Assembly: GCA_014382465.1 (NCBI GenBank)
Contig: JACNJP010000397.1
Coordinates: 1 to 10,837 of the forward strand
Direction: 5' to 3'
Source of the DNA: Planctomycetota bacterium
GTDB lineage: Bacteria; Planctomycetota; UBA1135
DNA: 10,837 bases
Shown: one piece after another, positions 1 through 6,736 of the stretch
How the letters are laid out: the number at the start of each line of letters is the position of its first letter
Numbering within the stretch: position 1 is the stretch's first letter
The notes under the pieces: generated by a model
Told to the model about the DNA's origin: nothing
The model's input: only the letters and a program-made list of their open reading frames with translations
The model's database searches: none
Position numbers and translations under genes: made by a program

Positions 1-1
1 C

Positions 2-298
2 TCCCCGGTGCGGGGCCGGCTGGCCCGCGGCGCACCGGGGGTCATGGTGCACGCGATCCCGCGCGCGGAGGTCCGCCCGGCGGTGGCCGGGGCGTCGATC
101 CTGGCCCGCGACCGCTTCCTCGAGGACCTGGAGCGCCTGAGCGAGATGATGGCCGTCGACCTGCCGCGCGGCAGCGGCGCGCCGGTGCCGCCGGCGCTGC
201 GGCGCTTCCTCGAGATCCACGGTCCGGAGCAGCTCGGCCGCGTCGCCAAGCTGCACTTCAAGAACGTCCAAGCCGCGGTCGACCGCCACCTGCGATGA
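2..298 (+). CDS. rnhC: RNase HIII, C-terminal part (5' end outside window)
   Basis: This is the C-terminal ~98 codons of a type 2 ribonuclease H, which cleaves the RNA strand of RNA-DNA hybrids in the cytoplasm. The frame is already open at the window edge, so the N-terminal TBP-like domain and most of the catalytic core are not visible. What is seen: AVAGASILARDRF, the conserved helix of the RNase HII/HIII fold; then LPRGSGAPV, matching the LPKGA-type loop; and the terminal VAKLHFKN motif. The LPKGA-type loop and the KLHF-N ending point to HIII rather than HII, whose equivalent segment differs. The stop codon TGA (296-298) overlaps the ATG of the next gene as ATGA, so the two are likely translationally coupled. 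The assignment rests on C-terminal motifs only. An in-frame GTG at position 8 is internal, not the real start. Confidence 0.85.
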   Translation, partial: SPVRGRLARGAPGVMVHAIPRAEVRPAVAGASILARDRFLEDLERLSEMMAVDLPRGSGAPVPPALRRFLEIHGPEQLGRVAKLHFKNVQAAVDRHLR

Positions 299-852
299 GC
301 CAGCCTCTGAACGACCCCCCTGCTCCGCCCCGCGCCCACGACCACGGCGAGCGGGCCTTCGTGCCGCTCGGCGTCTGCGTGCTGGCGGTGTCCGACACCC
401 GCGACCTGCAGTCCGACGCCTCGGGGGCCTACCTGGCGGAGGGCCTGGCCGGGGCCGGCCACACGCTGGTCGAACGCGACCTCGTCCGCGACGAGATCGA
501 GCTGATCCGGGCCAAGGTCAAGGGCTGGACCGCGAACGCCGCCGTGCACGCCGTGATCGTCACCGGCGGCACCGGCCTGTTCGCCCGCGACGTCAGCCCC
601 GAGGCGCTCGAGCCGCTGTTCGACAAGCGCATGCCCGGCTTCGGCGAGATGTTCCGGATGCTGAGCTGGCACGAGATCGGCACTGCCACGCTCGAGTCGC
701 GCGCCACCGCCGGCGTCATCGACCGCACCGTGGTCTTCGCCATCCCCGGCTCGCGCGGCGCCTGCCGCACCGCCCTCGAGAAGCTGATCCTGCCGCAGCT
801 CGACTCGCGCACGCGCCCGTGCTCGATCGGCGGCATGATCGAGCGGCTGTAG
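295..852 (+). CDS. moaB: MoaB/MogA-family molybdenum cofactor biosynthesis protein
   Basis: A 185-residue protein of the MoaB/MogA family, which binds molybdopterin and, in the MogA branch, adenylylates it before molybdate insertion. Seen: the hydrophobic strand GVCVLAVSDTRD (residues 26-37); the signature TGGTG at 90-94; a conserved acidic and Pro-Glu region after it (D99, PEAL 102-105); FGEMFRMLSWHEIGT near 116-130; and the PGS motif at 151-153. By recalled comparison it resembles E. coli MoaB (about 170 residues) along its whole length, including the ending LDSRTRPC. The first ~22 residues form a Pro/His-rich extension. The ATG overlaps the preceding stop as ATGA. No good Shine-Dalgarno sequence precedes it, so coupling to the RNase gene probably drives its translation. 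No other cofactor genes lie here. In E. coli MoaB itself is not essential for cofactor synthesis, so the exact reaction is uncertain. Confidence 0.9.
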   Translation: MSQPLNDPPAPPRAHDHGERAFVPLGVCVLAVSDTRDLQSDASGAYLAEGLAGAGHTLVERDLVRDEIELIRAKVKGWTANAAVHAVIVTGGTGLFARDVSPEALEPLFDKRMPGFGEMFRMLSWHEIGTATLESRATAGVIDRTVVFAIPGSRGACRTALEKLILPQLDSRTRPCSIGGMIERL

Positions 853-885
853 GGCCATGCGAAGCCGGCCCCGTTCACTGGCCCT
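851..885. terminator. Inverted repeat between convergent moaB and tatA
   Basis: AGGGCCA at 851-857 is perfectly complementary to TGGCCCT at 879-885, enclosing a 21-base loop that itself holds GCCGGC. The repeat begins in the moaB stop codon and ends just inside the 3' end of the opposing tat gene, in a gap of only 22 bases between two convergent genes. A hairpin here could end transcription in both directions. There is no T-run on either strand and the loop is long, so a classical intrinsic terminator is not shown. Confidence 0.3.
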
Positions 886-1270
886 CCGGACCCTCCGCCT
901 TGGGCGGCGGCCGGGTCGGCGAGCTGGTGCGCTCGACCGGTCCCTCGGGATCCTCGCCGGGTTCCGATTCGAGGGAGGCGGCCTCCTGGTCCTGCTCAGC
1001 CTTCTCCTTCCGGTCCCCCGGCCACGGCTGATAGGGCGGGGAGTTCAGGTCGACCACAGGCTTGGCGCGCTCGACCTCGCGCTTGAGGTCGCGGATGGTC
1101 TCGTCGATGCCGGTCTCGCGCCGGAGGTCGTTGACCGAGCGGCGCAGCTTGAAGAAGGTCCGGCCGATGTCCTTGGCCACCTCGGGCAGCCTGCCGCCGA
1201 ACAGCAGCAGCCCGATCAGCAGGGCGACGAGGATCTCGCCGCCGGACGGGAGGATGGCGAACACGCTCAC
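875..1270 (-). CDS. tatA: Sec-independent translocase subunit, TatA/TatB family
   Basis: A 131-residue single-span membrane protein of the twin-arginine translocase, which moves folded proteins across the inner membrane. Seen: a short periplasmic N-terminus; a hydrophobic helix at about residues 12-24 (ILVALLIGLLLF); the hallmark Phe-Gly hinge (FGG, 24-26); then LPEVAKDIGRTF beginning an amphipathic helix, and a charged tail of about 60 residues rich in Glu, Pro and Lys. The hinge and LPE resemble TatA. The length and long charged tail lean toward TatB, so the subtype is open. The start is GTG (1268-1270), sharing GTGA with the lptD stop; the nearby in-frame alternative is poor because the overlapping ATG is followed at once by TGA. 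It is the last gene of the Kdo/LPS-export operon. No tatC is present in the window. Confidence 0.88.
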   Translation of the reverse strand: MSVFAILPSGGEILVALLIGLLLFGGRLPEVAKDIGRTFFKLRRSVNDLRRETGIDETIRDLKREVERAKPVVDLNSPPYQPWPGDRKEKAEQDQEAASLESEPGEDPEGPVERTSSPTRPPPKAEGPEGQ

Positions 1271-3693
1271 ATTCTAGGCTCGACGGGCCGCGGCGGCTTG
1301 TCGACCAGGAAGCGCGGCATGAGCTGGAAGAACACGCCGCTCTCCCCGGTCGCCTGGTCGCGCTGGATCCCGACCTCGAAGACGAAGTCGTGGCCGTAGC
1401 GGCGCAGGGCCAGCTCCGACCGCTTGCTGGCGCCGGGCTGGAAGTTGTAGGGCTGGCGCATCCGCATCCCCCAGTCGCTGCTGACGCGCCAGTCGATCGT
1501 GCCCTCGACCTGGCTGACGAGGCCGTCGACCTTGCGGAAGGCCAGGCCGTACTCGACCCGCTCGTGCGGCGTGGCGGCCAGGCGCACGAACTGCTCCACC
1601 ATCTGGGCGGTGTGCAGGTCCTGGCGCAGGCGGGTCTCGACCCGGACCCCCTCCAGCGTCGGACCGTAGACCCCGGGGGTCCAGGTGGCGCGCAGCTCGG
1701 CCGGCCCCCAGGCGCTCGGCGCCTCGCCCGGCCGCCGCATCGGGAAGATCGGATCGAGCAGGGGCTCGTCGCGGTCGGTGTAGTACGGCAGCAGCAGCTC
1801 GACGTCGGCCCACAGCCCGCCGCCCGGGGCGATCCACTGCTGGCGCAGCGCGAACTCGAGGACCTCGCCGGAGCGGTAGCCGTCCCACTCGTCGAACTGG
1901 GCCAGGCGTCCGGGCGGGTCCCCCTGGACGCTGAGCTTGCGGAAGCGCGCCTGCGGCAGCACCCGGTGCTGCCAGCCGTGGTCCCAGTCCTTGAGCAGCA
2001 GCGCGCCGACCTCGACGAATCCCTCCGCCAGGCTGCGGTCGGCCGATTCCTGGTCGGCCAGGTCGGCGTCGTAGGCGATGCCCTGGAAGCGGGCGCCCGG
2101 CCGCAGGAAGACGCCGCCGAGGTGCACCGGCACCGAGACCTCGGTCCAGGCGCGCAGCCGGTCGCGGCTGACGGTGGAGCTCGGCTGGAAGGCCGGCACA
2201 CCGGCCGGGGTCAGGAGCTCGCGATCCTGCAGGCGGAAGCGGCCGAGCTCGGCGCCATAGGAGAGGTTGACGGGCAGCTCGCCGTCGGCGCCTCCCAGGA
2301 AGCCGGCCGGGAAGCTGGTCAAGGTCGACGGATAGGCCTGCCAGCGCAGCACCGGCAGCGATTCGACGAACAGCGGCGCCGGCCCGCCGGCCGGGCCGAA
2401 GCCCTCGATCGGGACGTAGCCGACCTCGTCCAGGCGGGCCTCGGCGCGGGCGTCGAAGAAGCTGCTGCCGCCGTCGTAGCGCAGGTAGACCTCGCTGAGG
2501 GCGTCGTCCTGCTCGCGCCAGCGCTGCTCGAAGTACTCGGGATCGACCAGCGGGTCGCTGGTGAAGGCCAGGTCGAGGTCGAGGCGCCAGCTCTCTCCCA
2601 GGCCGAAGCGGTTCCACAGGCGGCCGCGGTAGCGGGTGTCGTCGTCGCGAATGACGCTGCGGGAGTAGCGGTGCTGGTCCGGGCCGCCGTCCTCGAGGAA
2701 GAACAGGTCCCAGTCGCCGCGGTAGCCAGGGGTCGTCAGGCCGAATTCGGCCTCGAGCGGCAGGCCGCGGCGGGTGCGGAAGCCGGGCAGGAAGCGCCAG
2801 CTTGCACGGGTGTCCTCGTCGAGGCGCTGGGCGCCGCGCAGGTCGAGCTCCACCGACTGCCCGTCGCGCTTATTGGAGCCGAGCGTCAGCCCGCGCAGGC
2901 TGAGCAGGCCGTCGCCTTCGCTGCCGCCGAAGCCGGGCGTCGGCAGCGGCGTCAGGCGGTGGCCGGCGATCGACAGCCAGCCGTCCTCGGGGTCCCAGAC
3001 GTAACCCTCGGCGCCGAGCTCGCCGCGCAAGCTGGCGACTTCCAGGGCGTAGTGGGGCTGGTCGGCGTCGCAGGTGCTGAGGGTGGCCTGGCGGGCCTCG
3101 AGGCTGCCGTCGGGGAACTCGGAGATCTCGAGCGCGAGGATCCGCATCGGCCAGCCGTTCGGCCCATAACTGGACGGCAGCATCAGGTCGGCCTGGTCGA
3201 GCCGGGTCCAGCCCTCGGCCACCTGGTAGCTGAGCTGCGCGCAGCGGAGCCGGAGCTCGGGCGTGGTGATCTCCACCTCCCCGGTCAGGACCACCGAGCG
3301 GAGCAGGGACACGGACTGCTCCGGCAGGCCGAGCGTCTGCATGAAACGACCGGTCCACAAGGCCACCAGCGGTCCGGCCGGGGCCGGGGCCGGTTCGGGA
3401 GGGTGCTCGGCCAGCGAGGCGATCGCCTCCCGGTCGCCGGAAAGGGCCCGGTAGCCGCGCTTGTCGAGCCGCAGCTCCAGCGTCCGCGCCCGCAGCTCGT
3501 TGGCCAGCACGCGCTCCTTCACGCCGGGAGTCGCCGGCTCGAAGAGCTGGCTGTGGATGCCGCGGAACAGGTAGATCACTTCCTCGCCGACCTCCATCGA
3601 CTCGAGCGCCTGCCACTCCGCCTCGAGCTGCTGGCCGGTCGCCGGCTCCTGCGGCGCGGCCAGCAGCGGGAGCAACAGGAGGAAGGGGTTCAA
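1267..3693 (-). CDS. lptD: LPS-assembly protein LptD (outer membrane OstA/Imp)
   Basis: An 808-residue outer-membrane protein that inserts lipopolysaccharide into the outer leaflet, normally as a barrel plugged by LptE. Seen: a short hydrophobic leader (residues 1-14, unusually without a basic residue near the start); an OstA-like periplasmic segment at about 35-220 that includes GEVEITTPELRLR and ATLSTCDADQPHYAL, the latter like the T(T)CD...PHW motif of the family; then a long stretch of alternating beta strands from about 230 on, with FTSDPLVDPEYF (377-388) as in LptD barrels, and a final strand FFQLMPRFL about a dozen residues before the end. Length is typical (E. coli about 784). Only two cysteines, C151 and C208, are present. 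The start is TTG, sharing TTGA with the upstream stop, preceded by GAGGA. No lptE is nearby. Confidence 0.88.
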   Translation of the reverse strand: MNPFLLLLPLLAAPQEPATGQQLEAEWQALESMEVGEEVIYLFRGIHSQLFEPATPGVKERVLANELRARTLELRLDKRGYRALSGDREAIASLAEHPPEPAPAPAGPLVALWTGRFMQTLGLPEQSVSLLRSVVLTGEVEITTPELRLRCAQLSYQVAEGWTRLDQADLMLPSSYGPNGWPMRILALEISEFPDGSLEARQATLSTCDADQPHYALEVASLRGELGAEGYVWDPEDGWLSIAGHRLTPLPTPGFGGSEGDGLLSLRGLTLGSNKRDGQSVELDLRGAQRLDEDTRASWRFLPGFRTRRGLPLEAEFGLTTPGYRGDWDLFFLEDGGPDQHRYSRSVIRDDDTRYRGRLWNRFGLGESWRLDLDLAFTSDPLVDPEYFEQRWREQDDALSEVYLRYDGGSSFFDARAEARLDEVGYVPIEGFGPAGGPAPLFVESLPVLRWQAYPSTLTSFPAGFLGGADGELPVNLSYGAELGRFRLQDRELLTPAGVPAFQPSSTVSRDRLRAWTEVSVPVHLGGVFLRPGARFQGIAYDADLADQESADRSLAEGFVEVGALLLKDWDHGWQHRVLPQARFRKLSVQGDPPGRLAQFDEWDGYRSGEVLEFALRQQWIAPGGGLWADVELLLPYYTDRDEPLLDPIFPMRRPGEAPSAWGPAELRATWTPGVYGPTLEGVRVETRLRQDLHTAQMVEQFVRLAATPHERVEYGLAFRKVDGLVSQVEGTIDWRVSSDWGMRMRQPYNFQPGASKRSELALRRYGHDFVFEVGIQRDQATGESGVFFQLMPRFLVDKPPRPVEPRM

Positions 3694-6221
3694 GGCCGGT
3701 CGTCCTCGGTCGCCAGCCGGCTGCTGCCGGTGTCGTAGAGCCGGGTCAGGAAGTTGTAGCGGAGCCGCTCGCCGACCAGCACCTTGCCGTTGGGAAGCGT
3801 CAGCCGCGCCGGTCGCTCCGCAGACCCGGACAGCTCGAGGACCGAACCCTCGGCGGCGTCTCGGTTCAGCTCCAGGACGATGTCAGCGGCTTCGGCGCGG
3901 ACCCCCTGCGCCGAGAGCCACGGCCGCCCCAGGCTCAGCTCCAGGGTCACGCCGCGCTCGTTCCGCCGCCAGTCGATGCGGTCCGCGCCCCCCTCCGCGC
4001 CGCCGTTGCCGCCCTCCTGCCGCAGGGTGGCGTTGTGCAGGAAGTGGCCGGAGCCGACCGAGACCTCGGCGTAACGCCCGCGCATCTCGAGGACCTCGGC
4101 CGGCGCGGCCGGGTCGTCCTGGTCCAGCTCGAGCCGCATCTGGGCGTCGCCCTCCAGGAATCCCACCCGGGATTGCAGGTTCACCCGCATCGCGCGCGCT
4201 TGCAGGTCGAACTTCCAGCCCTGCGCCGCCGGCTGGTCCGGCTCGGGGAGGAGCTGGCCCCGGAGCACGACCATGCGGCCGGTGTCGGGCCTCAGGGTCA
4301 GGATCGGATCCGGGTCGACCGCCCCGTCGATCCCGGGTTCGGCGGCGCGCCACTCCGCCGCCGCCGCCTCCAAGCCGAGCCCGCCTTCCGCCACGACGTG
4401 GCCGCGCAAGGATCCGGCGCTGCCGTCTTCGCGGAAGCGCATCCGCTCCGCCTGCAGGCGGACCTCTTCGCCGACCAGACCGAGCTCCGCCGCCGGAAAC
4501 ACCAGCACCGGATCTCCCACCGGGATCACCTCGCCATGGTGCAGGACCAGGCGAGCGGCCTCCAGGGTGGCGACGCCGAGCTCCGCGCCCGATTCATCCC
4601 GGCGCGGCACCTCGGCGCGGGCGGGGCGGCCGCGGAGCTCCATCCTCTCTTCCGCGTGGGCGGCGAAGTGCTCGCCGGTGAAGACCGCCTCGCCGCGCTC
4701 CAGCCGGACGCTGTGCCGGGCGTCGAGCCGGATGCCGGCGGGGATGGGGGGGGCCCCGTCCCGAGCGGGAGCCTGACCCTCGCTCAGGTCACCCTTGGCC
4801 TCCAGCTCCTGGCTCCGGAGCACGGCGGGTTCCGCCCGCAGATCCAGGTGGGTGACCACGCCGCCCTCGGCGCGGAATTGGCGGAAGCCGGGCTTCAACT
4901 CGTCCTGGGCGCCGAGCGTGAGCTGGGGAGCGGCCACCGCCACTCCCTGGGTCGGCCGGAACAGGACCGCGCCGTCGAGCCGCTGGCTGCCGTTCTCCCG
5001 CGACTCGAAGCGGTCGGTCACCACCTGGCCGTCGGCCAGGGACACCCCGCCCTCGGCCACCCAGCCGCCCTGCCCGGCGAGGTAGGTCTCGGTCTCGAAC
5101 CACCCCGGCGCGATCTGGCCGACGACCCCGCCGTAGAGGAGCAGGTCCAGGCTCGTGGCGCTGAGGTAGGCGCCGCCGCCGGAGGCCAGCCAGCCCCCCT
5201 CCTCGCCGCGGGAGTCCTCCCCGAGGAAAGCCACCAGCGGGCCACGCAGATCCACGCCGTGGAACGGCTCTCCATCCCAGACCAGGACGGCATCCTGGCC
5301 GAATACCGAGCATTCGCGCCCGTTGGCTAGGATTCCGGTCCAGCTGCTCGGAGCCCCGCCCCGGGCGCTCCGCGGCACCCAGCCGCCCGCCTCCGGGGCG
5401 GGATCCAGCTCCGCGACGAACCCATGGGACCGGAACCGGCCTTCCAAGCCGGATTCCGGCGGCAGCAGCAGCTCGCAGAGCTCCTCGGCGGGAAGCTCCA
5501 GCCGCCGGCCGCCGTCCTCCAGCTCGGTCAGGCTGCCGCCGCCGTCCGAACGGCCCTGGAAGAGGCCGCCACGAGGGGTCGGGAAGCTCCAGGCGAGCGG
5601 CCCCTGGTCCCCGAATTCCACCTCCCCGGTCTTCAAGTCCAGGCGCAAGTTCTTTCCAGAAAAAGACATACCCCCGTTTTTCAGGCTGAAGACGCCCTCC
5701 CCGTCGAGAATCCCGGAATCCGGGACCAGGGAGGCCGCCTCGACCTCGAGCCGGAGCTCCCCGTGGGGGGTCGGCATGGTCAGGACCGGGGACTTGAGCT
5801 TCCAGGGACGGCTCGGGTCAGGGGTCGGTTCGGGGACCTCCCGCTTCAGGGCCAGCGAGGCCCGCGGAGCCTCGACCCGGTAGAGCTCCGCGCGCCCTTC
5901 CTCGCCGAGGGCCCGGATCACGGTCTGGTCGAGGACCATCGCCGCCTCCGCCGGCCGCGGGTTGCGGCCGTCGACGGTCATGGTCGGCACCGCTCGGCGC
6001 ACCCCTCCGGGCTCGCGCTGCTCCCGTGAGAGGGTGATGCGGACCGGGCCGCGGATGCCGAAGCCGACCTCGCCGATGCCCTCGACCGGGAGGTGGAAGC
6101 CCTCCGGCGGCTCGTCGACGACCGCCACTCCCCACGGCACCTGCTTCAGGAGCGCCTGCCAGCCGACCAGGACCACCGCAGCGAGCAGCGCATACCAGGC
6201 GATCCGGCGGAGGAGGTTCAC
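3690..6221 (-). CDS. Large LptC/LptA-like membrane-anchored LPS transport protein
   Basis: An 843-residue protein that I place in the LPS transport pathway by motif and position. Seen: one N-terminal membrane anchor (about residues 6-25, after MNLLRR) and no other hydrophobic span, so the rest should be periplasmic. Residues ~140-205 resemble LptC/LptA beta-jellyroll units (LEVEAASLVPDSGILDGEG, then SGKNLRLDLKTGEVEF). Residues ~768-835 resemble an OstA/LptA unit (LELSGSAERPARLTL, then GERLRYNFLTRLYDT). Segments near 505-620 and 665-735 look like further, more diverged units. E. coli LptC is about 190 residues, so this is over four times longer. The start is GTG (6219-6221), sharing GTGA with the kdsC stop; it lies between kdsC and lptD, where lptC and lptA occur in many genomes. 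No separate lptA is in the window. Inference: it may do the work of LptC plus LptA. Sure of the gene, moderately sure of the role. Confidence 0.75.
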   Translation of the reverse strand: MNLLRRIAWYALLAAVVLVGWQALLKQVPWGVAVVDEPPEGFHLPVEGIGEVGFGIRGPVRITLSREQREPGGVRRAVPTMTVDGRNPRPAEAAMVLDQTVIRALGEEGRAELYRVEAPRASLALKREVPEPTPDPSRPWKLKSPVLTMPTPHGELRLEVEAASLVPDSGILDGEGVFSLKNGGMSFSGKNLRLDLKTGEVEFGDQGPLAWSFPTPRGGLFQGRSDGGGSLTELEDGGRRLELPAEELCELLLPPESGLEGRFRSHGFVAELDPAPEAGGWVPRSARGGAPSSWTGILANGRECSVFGQDAVLVWDGEPFHGVDLRGPLVAFLGEDSRGEEGGWLASGGGAYLSATSLDLLLYGGVVGQIAPGWFETETYLAGQGGWVAEGGVSLADGQVVTDRFESRENGSQRLDGAVLFRPTQGVAVAAPQLTLGAQDELKPGFRQFRAEGGVVTHLDLRAEPAVLRSQELEAKGDLSEGQAPARDGAPPIPAGIRLDARHSVRLERGEAVFTGEHFAAHAEERMELRGRPARAEVPRRDESGAELGVATLEAARLVLHHGEVIPVGDPVLVFPAAELGLVGEEVRLQAERMRFREDGSAGSLRGHVVAEGGLGLEAAAAEWRAAEPGIDGAVDPDPILTLRPDTGRMVVLRGQLLPEPDQPAAQGWKFDLQARAMRVNLQSRVGFLEGDAQMRLELDQDDPAAPAEVLEMRGRYAEVSVGSGHFLHNATLRQEGGNGGAEGGADRIDWRRNERGVTLELSLGRPWLSAQGVRAEAADIVLELNRDAAEGSVLELSGSAERPARLTLPNGKVLVGERLRYNFLTRLYDTGSSRLATEDDRP
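3703..3707 (-). promoter_or_regulatory. Shine-Dalgarno for lptD TTG start
   Basis: On the minus strand GAGGA (3707 to 3703) lies nine bases before the TTG at 3693-3691, inside the last codons of the upstream gene. It supports TTG as the lptD start and with it the TTGA overlap (3690-3693). Confidence 0.5.
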
Positions 6222-6736
6222 GAAGTCGACGGCAGACCGCCGCGGGCCAGGAGCAGCAGGTCGGCGACCTCGCGGAGGGCGCCGAAGCCGGCCCGGGCGC
6301 TCGTCACCCAGTCGGCGGCGGCCCGTACCGCCTCGACCCCCTCGGGCGGGGCGAAGCGCAGGCCGGCGCGTTCGAACATCTCCAGGTCGGGCAGGTCGTC
6401 GCCGATGGCCGCGACCTCTTCATGCAGCAGCCCGCGCTCGCGGATCAGCTCCTCGACCAGCAGCCCCTTGTCGAAGCTGCCCATGCGCAGGACCTCGATG
6501 CCGAGCTTCCGGACCCGCGCCGCCACCGCCGGGTTGTCGCGGCCGGTGATCACCGCCACCTCGACCCCGGCGCGGCGCAGCATCACCAGGCCGTAGCCGT
6601 CCTGGACGTGGAAGTCGGCGCTCTCCGAGCCGTCGGCGTGCACCGTGACGCGGCCGTCGGTCCAGACGCCGTCGACGTCCGAGAGCAGCAGCCGCACCTT
6701 GGCGGCGCGGTCGAGCAGTTCACGGGGGAAGTTCAG
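6218..6736 (-). CDS. kdsC: 3-deoxy-D-manno-octulosonate 8-phosphate phosphatase (KdsC)
   Basis: A HAD-superfamily phosphatase that removes phosphate from Kdo-8-phosphate to give free Kdo in the cytoplasm; KdsC proteins work as tetramers. Seen: the nucleophile motif DVDGVWTDGR, HVQDGYG, the second motif VITGR, a lysine in the GSFDKG segment, and the fourth motif GDDLPDLEMF. The C-terminal tail REVADLLLLARGGLP matches KdsC, which lacks a large cap domain. I choose a CTG start at 6734-6736: it gives 172 residues and an N-terminus MNFPRELLDRAAKVRLLLS that fits the family, overlaps the kdsD stop as CTGA, and has GAGGTG five bases upstream. The first ordinary start, GTG at 6695-6697, gives 159 residues, removes the helix before the first strand, and has no Shine-Dalgarno. 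The function is firm; the start is a reasoned choice. Confidence 0.93.
   Translation of the reverse strand: MNFPRELLDRAAKVRLLLSDVDGVWTDGRVTVHADGSESADFHVQDGYGLVMLRRAGVEVAVITGRDNPAVAARVRKLGIEVLRMGSFDKGLLVEELIRERGLLHEEVAAIGDDLPDLEMFERAGLRFAPPEGVEAVRAAADWVTSARAGFGALREVADLLLLARGGLPSTS

Noticed and set aside
996..2201. A 401-codon minus-strand frame overlapping tat and lptD in another register
   Set aside because: It is extremely Arg, Ser, Ala and Pro rich and crosses the junction of two real genes in a different frame.
1390..3738. A 782-codon open frame on the plus strand opposite lptD
   Set aside because: It is rich in Ala, Gly, Arg, Gln and Val with no recognisable motif, and lies exactly antisense to a convincing LptD. 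In high-GC genes the antisense frame aligned with third positions is often open by chance.
4035..5330. A 431-codon plus-strand frame opposite the LptC-like gene
   Set aside because: It has the same composition bias and no domain. The minus-strand frame has an anchor, LptC/OstA-like motifs and operon overlaps at both ends.
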